Shown: positions 1 through 5,560 of the stretch, piece by piece
Layout of the letters: each line of letters begins with the position of its first letter
Numbering within the stretch: position 1 is the stretch's first letter
Source of the DNA: Bacteroidales bacterium
Lineage (GTDB): Bacteria > Bacteroidota > Bacteroidia > Bacteroidales > Bacteroidaceae
Assembly (NCBI GenBank): GCA_030523385.1
Contig: JAUNIV010000116.1
Span: forward strand, 1 to 7,138
Direction of reading: 5' to 3'
Length of the DNA stretch: 7,138 nucleotides
Program-made: the position numbers and the translations under genes
Notes under the pieces: model-generated
What the model saw: the letters and a program-made list of their open reading frames with translations, nothing else
Told to the model about the DNA's origin: nothing
The model's database searches: none

Positions 1-54
1 CCAAGGACCCTCTGATTAACAGTCAGATGCTCTAACCGACTGAGCTAACGAAGA
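1..54 (-). tRNA. tRNA-Asn (anticodon GUU), 3' part cut off by the window edge
   Basis: Read on the minus strand, this is the first 53-54 nt of a tRNA. In order it shows a 7-nt acceptor strand (TCTTCGT), TA at positions 8-9, a D stem GCTC/GAGC with an AGTCGGTTA loop, a 5-bp anticodon stem TCTGA/TCAGA around the loop CTGTTAA, a GGGTC variable loop, and the 5' strand of the T stem (CTTGG). Loop positions 34-36 read GTT, so the tRNA decodes Asn AAC/AAU codons. The T loop, the rest of the T stem and the 3' acceptor strand lie left of base 1. An intact gene predicts ACGAAGA as the 3' acceptor strand. All visible stems pair, and nothing suggests a pseudogene. Confidence 0.95.
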
Positions 55-77
55 AGATTTTTCTCTCAAATGCGGTG

Positions 78-109
78 CAAAGATAATGGGATTTTTCGAA
101 ATATGCAAT
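78..109 (-). promoter_or_regulatory. Bacteroidales-type promoter for the tRNA-Asn gene
   Basis: On the minus strand TATCTTTG (85 down to 78) matches the Bacteroidales -7 consensus TAnnTTTG exactly. ATTG (109 down to 106) is a three-of-four match to the -33 TTTG, with a 20-base gap, which is the usual spacing. Transcription would start near 70-73, giving the tRNA a 5' leader of roughly 16-19 nt. The assignment rests on consensus and position only. Confidence 0.65.
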
Positions 110-116
110 ATCTTTG
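85..116 (+). promoter_or_regulatory. Bacteroidales-type promoter for the PfkB-family kinase gene
   Basis: TATCTTTG at 109-116 is an exact match to the -7 consensus TAnnTTTG. The -33 position at the expected spacing (85-88, AATG) matches the TTTG consensus poorly, so the promoter may be weak or need help. Transcription would start near 121-124, leaving a leader of only about 10-13 nt before the ATG at 134. That leader is A-rich and has no Shine-Dalgarno, a common pattern in Bacteroidales. The element overlaps the opposing tRNA promoter. Confidence 0.55.
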
Positions 117-133
117 CAGAAAAAAATAAATAA

Positions 134-1120
134 ATGGATAAAATTATAGGAATGGGCAATGCTTTGGTGGATGTTCTCGTGACTTTGAAGGACGATTCAC
201 TGCTGGGTGAAATGAATTTGCCCAAAGGAAGCATGCAGCTGATAGACGAAAACAAGTTCTTGACTATCAAAGATAAGTTCTCTACCATGAATCCGCATAA
301 GGCTACCGGTGGCTCTGCCGGAAACACCATACTGGCTTTGGCTTGTTTAGGTGCAAACGCCGGCTTCATAGGGAAAATCGGTAAGGATGAATTTGGAGAA
401 TATTTCAAAAAGAACGGAGAGAAACATGGCATCGACCTGAATTTGCTATCCGGTGATTTGCCTACCGGTGTGGCATCTACTTTTATTTCACCGGATGGCG
501 AACGCACATTCGGCACTTACCTGGGAGCCGCTGCCGCCATGAAGGCATCAGACCTCACGCAGGATATGTTTAAGGGGTATTCATACGTATATATAGAAGG
601 GTATTTGGTGCAAGACCATGAACTCATACTCCGCGCTATGCAACTGAGCAAGGAGGCAGGCGCACAGGTTTGCTTGGACATGGCAAGCTATAACATTGTG
701 GCAGAAGACCTGGACTTCTTCGATATGCTGATTACCAAATACGTGGATGTGGTATTTGCCAACGAAGAAGAAGCTCGCGCCTACACGGGAAAGGAGCCTT
801 GGGAAGCCATCAACGAAATAGCATCCAAGTGCAGCGTGGCTGTAGTAAAGTTGGGAGCAAAAGGTTCGTGCGTCAAAAAAGGTACGGAATGTATCAAGTT
901 AGAGACACCACCGGTGAAGAAGGTGGTCGATACTACGGGAGCAGGCGATTTCTATGCCGCCGGTTTCCTCTACGGACTCACCTGCGGCTATTCGTTAGAG
1001 AAGTGTTGCGCCATCGGCACCATACTGGCAACGCAAGTGATTCAAGTAGTAGGCACAACCTTATCAAAGAAAAAATGGGACGAAATAAAGTTAAATATCG
1101 AAGAGCTTCTACAAGCATAA
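134..1120 (+). CDS. PfkB-family carbohydrate kinase, adenosine-kinase-like
   Basis: This 328-residue protein is a cytoplasmic kinase of the ribokinase/PfkB superfamily, which transfers the ATP gamma-phosphate to a hydroxyl of a sugar or nucleoside. The N-terminal GNALVDVLV strand and KGSMQLID segment resemble the adenosine kinase subgroup. The first PfkB signature region starts at GGSAGN (residues 59-64) and runs through LGANAGFIGKIG. The second signature, DTTGAGDF, is at 266-273, where Asp272 is the expected catalytic base and the preceding glycines form the anion hole. The length is normal for the family, and the ATG at 134 places the conserved N-terminal strand correctly. The S41 protease gene follows after 50 bases on the same strand, so co-transcription is possible. 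The exact substrate (adenosine, ribose, fructose or another) cannot be settled from these motifs, so no gene symbol is given. Confidence 0.93.
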   Translation: MDKIIGMGNALVDVLVTLKDDSLLGEMNLPKGSMQLIDENKFLTIKDKFSTMNPHKATGGSAGNTILALACLGANAGFIGKIGKDEFGEYFKKNGEKHGIDLNLLSGDLPTGVASTFISPDGERTFGTYLGAAAAMKASDLTQDMFKGYSYVYIEGYLVQDHELILRAMQLSKEAGAQVCLDMASYNIVAEDLDFFDMLITKYVDVVFANEEEARAYTGKEPWEAINEIASKCSVAVVKLGAKGSCVKKGTECIKLETPPVKKVVDTTGAGDFYAAGFLYGLTCGYSLEKCCAIGTILATQVIQVVGTTLSKKKWDEIKLNIEELLQA

Positions 1121-1133
1121 GAGGAATAATGTA

Positions 1134-1141
1134 TTACTTTG
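1134..1141 (+). promoter_or_regulatory. Possible weak internal promoter ahead of the S41 protease
   Basis: TTACTTTG in the 50-base gap after the kinase gene matches the TAnnTTTG -7 consensus at all fixed positions but one. No TTTG-like -33 box is visible at the usual distance. If used, it would give a leader of about 20-25 nt before the ATG at 1171. The protease gene may simply be transcribed from the kinase promoter. Confidence 0.25.
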
Positions 1142-1170
1142 TGGTTTAAAAATACAACAAGACAAGAAAG

Positions 1171-2874
1171 ATGAAGTGGAATAGCAAGAAGATATTAGTA
1201 GTGGTCTGCGCCGCCATAGCAGGAGGCGCATTGTTCAGCTTCAGCAAGGGCGATGACCGCAATTTCCAACTGGCCAAGAATCTGGATGTGTTTAATGCCG
1301 TGTTCAAGGAACTGGATATGTTCTACGTAGATACCATCGACCCCGAAAAGGTGATACAATATGGCATAGACGCCATGCTGGCACAGACTGACCCGTACAC
1401 CGAGTTTTATCCCGAAGACGATAACACGCTGAAGGACATGACCACCGGCAAGTTTGGCGGCATAGGTTCGGTCATCCGTTACTACACGCCCCGCAAGCGG
1501 GTAGCCATCATCGAGCCGTCCGAAGGAAGCCCGGCAGCCGAGATAGGGCTGAAAGCCGGCGACATCATCATGGAAGTGAACGGGAAGGACATGGCACAAG
1601 GCGATCGTACTCCCAACGAGCTGACTTCGTATGTGAGCAACAACTTGCGAGGCGATCCGAACACCTCTTGCATCGTAAAGATAGAACGCCCCACTTCCGA
1701 CAGCACATACGTGCCCATGGAGTTTAAAATCACCCGCTCCACCATCCGCACCAACCCCGTGCCCTATTACGGCATGTTGGGCGACAGTATCGGCTACGTG
1801 GTAATCAGCACATTTGCCATCGAAAACTGCTCGAAAGACATCAAGAAAGCCCTCATCGAACTGAAACAGCAGGGAGCTAAATCCATGATACTCGACCTGC
1901 GAGGCAATGGCGGAGGCTTGTTGGGCGAAGCTGTGAATGTGGTCAACTTCTTCGTCCCGAAAGGAAAAGAGATCGTAGTGACAAAAGGCAAGCTGAAACA
2001 AGCCGAAAGCACTTACAAGACTACCAACGAACCGTGGGATTTGGAGATTCCCCTTGCCATATTGGTGGATGGCAGCACGGCTTCGGCTTCCGAAATCGTG
2101 TCGGGCTCCTTGCAGGATATGGACCGCGCCGTGGTGGTGGGAAACCGCACTTATGGCAAAGGACTGGTGCAAGTGCTGCGCGACCTGCCCTATAATACCA
2201 GCATGAAGGTGACTACCTCTAAATATTACATACCCAGCGGCCGTTGTATCCAAGCCATAGATTATGCCAAGCGCAATGCCGATGGTTCCGTGGCCCGCAT
2301 ACCGGATAGCCTCACGCATGTGTTCCATACGGCGGGCGGACGCGAGGTGAGAGACGGCGGCGGCATCCGTCCCGACGTGGAAGTGAAAGCAGAAAAGCTC
2401 CCTAACATCATGTTCTATCTGATAAATGACGACATGATTTTCGATTATGTCACCTTATATAATATAAAGCATCCGCAAATCAGCGATGTGAAGGACTTCA
2501 CCGTTACGGAAGCAGACTACGCAGACTTCAAGGCATTCTTGAAAAAGCGTAACTTCACCTACGACCGCCAAAGCGAAAAGACACTGAAGAGCCTGAAAGA
2601 GATAGCCGAATTTGAAGGCTACATGGATGGAGCGAAAGAAGAGTTCGCTGCTTTGGAAAAGAAGCTGACGCACAATCTGGATCACGAACTCGACCGTTTC
2701 TTGAAAGAGATAAAGGATGCCATCGCACAAGAGATTGTTGTCCGCCATTACTACCAGCGAGGTACTATCTTGCAACGGCTGAAAGATGATCCGGATGTAA
2801 CCAAAGCCATGGAGACACTGAAGGATAAAGAAGCATACAGCAAGATTCTGGCTCCGGTGAATAAAGCGGATTGA
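1171..2874 (+). CDS. S41 family carboxy-terminal processing protease (CtpA/Prc type) with PDZ domain
   Basis: This 567-residue serine protease would act in the envelope, where family members trim or degrade periplasmic proteins from their C termini. A short basic N terminus leads into a hydrophobic stretch (residues 8-23), an export signal or membrane anchor. The segment DPYTEFY (74-80) is typical of the family. A PDZ domain spans about 95-190, including GGIGSVI and GLKAGDIIMEVNG. The S41 core follows: LDLRGNGGG (241-249), then the catalytic region DGSTASASE (300-308). By alignment to E. coli Prc, Ser305 is the nucleophile, Lys330 in GKG is the general base 25 residues later, and Gln334 is the third conserved residue. 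YYIPSGRCIQ (352-361) and GGIRPDVEV (397-405) close the core. A charged, probably helical extension of about 150 residues follows. It lies 50 bases after the kinase gene and ends at the shared terminator. All catalytic residues are present. Confidence 0.95.
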   Translation: MKWNSKKILVVVCAAIAGGALFSFSKGDDRNFQLAKNLDVFNAVFKELDMFYVDTIDPEKVIQYGIDAMLAQTDPYTEFYPEDDNTLKDMTTGKFGGIGSVIRYYTPRKRVAIIEPSEGSPAAEIGLKAGDIIMEVNGKDMAQGDRTPNELTSYVSNNLRGDPNTSCIVKIERPTSDSTYVPMEFKITRSTIRTNPVPYYGMLGDSIGYVVISTFAIENCSKDIKKALIELKQQGAKSMILDLRGNGGGLLGEAVNVVNFFVPKGKEIVVTKGKLKQAESTYKTTNEPWDLEIPLAILVDGSTASASEIVSGSLQDMDRAVVVGNRTYGKGLVQVLRDLPYNTSMKVTTSKYYIPSGRCIQAIDYAKRNADGSVARIPDSLTHVFHTAGGREVRDGGGIRPDVEVKAEKLPNIMFYLINDDMIFDYVTLYNIKHPQISDVKDFTVTEADYADFKAFLKKRNFTYDRQSEKTLKSLKEIAEFEGYMDGAKEEFAALEKKLTHNLDHELDRFLKEIKDAIAQEIVVRHYYQRGTILQRLKDDPDVTKAMETLKDKEAYSKILAPVNKAD

Positions 2875-2886
2875 AAGGATAGTAAA

Positions 2887-2961
2887 AAAGAAAGGACATT
2901 GAATAAATTCCTTTATGCAGTAATAGCATGATATAGGTAAATTATTCAATGTCCTTTCTTT
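2887..2961. terminator. Bidirectional terminator: 20-bp perfect inverted repeat
   Basis: The arms at 2887-2906 and 2942-2961 are perfect reverse complements over 20 bp and enclose a 35-base loop. A smaller ATGC/GCAT hairpin sits inside the loop (2915-2918 with 2926-2929). The hairpin lies between the end of the protease gene (plus strand) and the end of the phosphoesterase gene (minus strand), so both converge on it. The stem contains a GGACA/TGTCC block followed on each strand by a T-rich tract: TTTCTTT in the plus direction and TTTCTTTTTT in the minus direction. This fits intrinsic termination both ways, with the stronger U-tract serving the minus-strand operon. Confidence 0.82.
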
Positions 2962-2985
2962 ATAGGCTTGATACTTTTTGCCTTT

Positions 2986-3981
2986 TTAATTTTTCTTCTT
3001 AATGAAATCGGCCGGATAGTTCACAGAATTAATGATTTCACCGCCTTTCAGGCGAATCCAGGTTTTAAAAGTTTTCTCTCCTTCGGTCATTTCAATAACA
3101 CGGGCACCATTGGGCAAATTATTGTAAACGGTATCTCCGCCGCTGTAGCGTCCGTAGGCGAGCAGGATACCTTTCCAATAAACAGCATAATCATCGTCAT
3201 GGTCATGGCCTACAAATACACCCATCACATCGCCCATCTCTTTTATGGAAGTAAACATACCGGAGTTGAGTTGTGGAGCACAGGCTTTTTCCTTTCGGGT
3301 ACCTACCAAGATGGCGGTTTCGTCAGAGGCTGCCTGATTGTATTCCGGTAAAGCAATGTGGAAGAAAGCAAGTGAAGGCAATGGTGTGCCACCATTCTGC
3401 TGCGTATATTTCATGCTATTCTCGCGATACCACTGGATTTGGTCAAACTTGATATAATCATACCCTCCTATCCCTTTGATTTGAGAATAAGAATGTGAAT
3501 CCAAACAGTAAAGAACAGCTGCGTCCTTGCTTCCATCAGAGGATTTAAGGGGCAATATGAAATTGGTTGCACCGGATACGCCCACAACAGAATCAGTCAA
3601 GTTATAAGGAATTGTACGGATGATGTCAAACAGTTCAGCGCGTGTCAATCCCTGTTCATTGTCATGATTGCCAAATGTAACGCCGAAAGGTATTTTCCGC
3701 TCGGCTGCCAGATTCAAGACTGTGCGCATACTTTCTTCGGCCGGCTGACCATAAATTACGTCACCCGTAAAGAGCACCAAATCAGGCTTCTCGGCATCAA
3801 GGACTTCATTGATGCGCTCGATGGCAATGTCGGATTTAGGGTTTCCGTGTATATAATGAACATCGGTGATTTGCACAATCTTGAACTTTCCGTCTTTATT
3901 GAACTTCAGTTCCGGTTTTTGTGCATGGCCCGGCTGAAAGCAGCCGAGCACAAGCAAAAGAATGATAAATATCTGTTTCAT
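2986..3981 (-). CDS. Secreted calcineurin-like metallophosphoesterase, Dcr2/PAP-like subgroup
   Basis: This 331-residue hydrolase should cleave phosphate mono- or diesters with a two-metal centre. All expected metal ligands are visible: Asp40 and His42 (DVH), Asp74 (GDV), Asn105 and catalytic His106 (GNHD), His208 (FFH), and His259 and His261 (GHDH). The opening KFKIVQITDVHY, then EKPDLVLFTGDVI and FGNHDNE, resemble the Dcr2/purple-acid-phosphatase-29-like group more than PhoD or YfcE types. The first 20 residues form a signal peptide. Cleavage after GHA (18-20) suits signal peptidase I, while VLGC (11-14) could instead be a lipobox, so it is either periplasmic or a lipoprotein. It is the last gene of the susC-susD operon, 20 bases after susD, and ends at the bidirectional terminator. 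The product may process the imported ligand. The natural substrate is unknown. Confidence 0.92.
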   Translation of the reverse strand: MKQIFIILLLVLGCFQPGHAQKPELKFNKDGKFKIVQITDVHYIHGNPKSDIAIERINEVLDAEKPDLVLFTGDVIYGQPAEESMRTVLNLAAERKIPFGVTFGNHDNEQGLTRAELFDIIRTIPYNLTDSVVGVSGATNFILPLKSSDGSKDAAVLYCLDSHSYSQIKGIGGYDYIKFDQIQWYRENSMKYTQQNGGTPLPSLAFFHIALPEYNQAASDETAILVGTRKEKACAPQLNSGMFTSIKEMGDVMGVFVGHDHDDDYAVYWKGILLAYGRYSGGDTVYNNLPNGARVIEMTEGEKTFKTWIRLKGGEIINSVNYPADFIKKKN

Positions 3982-4001
3982 TTTAAGCTTTCATTTTAAC
4001 A

Positions 4002-5546
4002 TCAATTCTGGAGAATCCACATAACTTGGTTGAAATCATCGTTTCCGTTATACTGACGGTCTATGGCAGCCTGCACATTTTCCTTGTTGTAGTCCAGTTC
4101 GCTCTGCGGATACATCCAGCGTACCGGGAACTTGTTTGGATCAGTATTCATGTTTGATTCCGGATTGAGCGGTAATACCGGATAACCGGTTCTGCGATTG
4201 TCATAAAAACAATCGTTATCCGGATGTTGCAAATAAGAGCCTAAATATTTCTGAAGAAGAATCATCTCCAAGTCATGGTCAAAATCACCGTTCAGCTGTA
4301 TTGCTGCCTGACCTAAATATTCATCAATATAATCGGCGGTTATCGGGTGACCGTGATGATAAGCTTCATTATCGGGGGTTGCATCGGCTATGAATTCCAT
4401 ACTGGCACGAATGCCCTTCTTGTAATATTCGGAAGCTTTATTCGGGTCAATCCAATTTCTCAAAGCAGCTTCTGCAAGTATAAAATTCTGTTCCATATAG
4501 CCGATATGAATCAGCGGTTCGCCTTCCGGTTGCAGATAACGGTCGTTGGGGCCGCAATCCTTTCCTTCTCCGTGAAGCACATTGTTCTCACTCTGTATAG
4601 CCGAAGGATCTATGCCCATATAAGCTTCCCAGTCAGTATCAGAGAAGCCATTGCTCAGTGCATAGTCGCACGGAGCGGCATAATAGAACAACCGATAGTC
4701 ATTGAAGCGTTTCAACGGATCGACCAGTGTGCTCGAAATCATCAGATACTGCATGTGGTCATTCTGATACAACGGATACAACTGACCGGACGTATTGCTG
4801 TACACCAACTGCAGATTGTCTGCGTTGGAAGTCATCAGGTGTCCGCCGTTTGCTAATTGTGCAAAGCGTTCTTTCACCCTTAAATCCGAATCGTTCACTT
4901 TTCTGGAAAGATTAATCAAGACCTTCATTTCGAAAGCTACAGCTACCTTTCTCCAACTTTCCGGGTCACCACCGAGAATAGGGTCACCATCAAAGTCATC
5001 TCCCGAAGCAAAAAAGCCTTGAGCTTCTTCCAAGTCATTCAGGATTTGCGCCATGACCTCCTTCTGCGTATCATAAGCCGGTTTGATATTGCCCTCTTCC
5101 GCACCGTTCGATTCGCTGTAAGGAATATCACCCACTTGCATGCTCAGGTAGAATAATTGGTAAGCCTTGATAAACTTGGCCAATCCCTTGTAAGAGTTTT
5201 GAACGGCTTCTGTTGATGATTCTGCTTCCAATAACATCTTCTGGCAGTCTGTAATATTAGTATATGCACTGTAGCTGACACGCCCTAATTTATTGTATTG
5301 GTCATCTTCTGCACCGCCTTCGGCCCAAGCAATCTGCTTGTTCAGCATGTTGTCATATACAAAATATTTAGACCTTCCCAGTTCCATGATGTTCAGAATG
5401 ACACTGGTGGCCAACATGGCAGGAGTCACTTTGGTAGTTGCATCTTGGTTCGTGTTGTAATCATCAAACTTGGAGGTACAAGATGTAGTACCCATTCCAA
5501 CGGAACCTATTGCCACTGCTGCTAATATGATATGTTTGATTTTCAT
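4002..5546 (-). CDS. SusD/RagB-family nutrient-binding outer-membrane lipoprotein (SusD-like_2 type)
   Basis: This 514-residue protein is the surface ligand-binding partner that caps a SusC transporter. A basic start, a hydrophobic stretch and TTSC (20-23) form a lipoprotein signal peptide, with Cys23 as the lipidated residue. SKFDDYN just after it contains acidic residues of the kind that direct Bacteroidales lipoproteins to the surface. Family landmarks include VGDIPYSES (138-146), the helix YDTQKEVMAQILNDLEEA (158-175), DPILGGDPESWRKVA (188-202), the TPR-like helix EQNFILAEAALRNW (352-365) and EYYKKGIRASMEF (373-385). These fit the SusD-like_2 branch more than classical starch SusD. The length is normal and the frame is intact. 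It starts 14 bases after the susC stop and is followed by the phosphoesterase gene. The family does not reveal the ligand. Confidence 0.95.
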   Translation of the reverse strand: MKIKHIILAAVAIGSVGMGTTSCTSKFDDYNTNQDATTKVTPAMLATSVILNIMELGRSKYFVYDNMLNKQIAWAEGGAEDDQYNKLGRVSYSAYTNITDCQKMLLEAESSTEAVQNSYKGLAKFIKAYQLFYLSMQVGDIPYSESNGAEEGNIKPAYDTQKEVMAQILNDLEEAQGFFASGDDFDGDPILGGDPESWRKVAVAFEMKVLINLSRKVNDSDLRVKERFAQLANGGHLMTSNADNLQLVYSNTSGQLYPLYQNDHMQYLMISSTLVDPLKRFNDYRLFYYAAPCDYALSNGFSDTDWEAYMGIDPSAIQSENNVLHGEGKDCGPNDRYLQPEGEPLIHIGYMEQNFILAEAALRNWIDPNKASEYYKKGIRASMEFIADATPDNEAYHHGHPITADYIDEYLGQAAIQLNGDFDHDLEMILLQKYLGSYLQHPDNDCFYDNRRTGYPVLPLNPESNMNTDPNKFPVRWMYPQSELDYNKENVQAAIDRQYNGNDDFNQVMWILQN

Positions 5547-5560
5547 TTTAGTATAATTTA

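Noticed and set aside
1..133. Possible integration site or mobile-element boundary at the tRNA-Asn gene
   Set aside because: tRNA genes are common integration sites, but the usual target is the 3' end, which is outside the window. No integrase or direct repeat of the tRNA is seen in the visible sequence.
799..1149. Overlapping plus-strand frame within the 3' end of the kinase gene
   Set aside because: It is Arg-rich, out-of-frame translation of the conserved PfkB C-terminal region including the DTTGAGD motif, with no independent coding support.
1195..2328. A long minus-strand open frame (377 codons) opposite the S41 protease gene
   Set aside because: It lies wholly antisense to a protease whose catalytic and PDZ motifs are all intact. 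Its translation is rich in His, Gly and Ala with no recognisable domain, the usual result of reading opposite a coding frame with G/C-rich third positions.
2968..3351. Plus-strand open frame with a hydrophobic N terminus opposite the end of the phosphoesterase gene
   Set aside because: It overlaps the phosphoesterase frame, which carries the conserved His208, His259 and His261. The apparent hydrophobic start comes from reading the complement of a Lys/Asn-rich C terminus.
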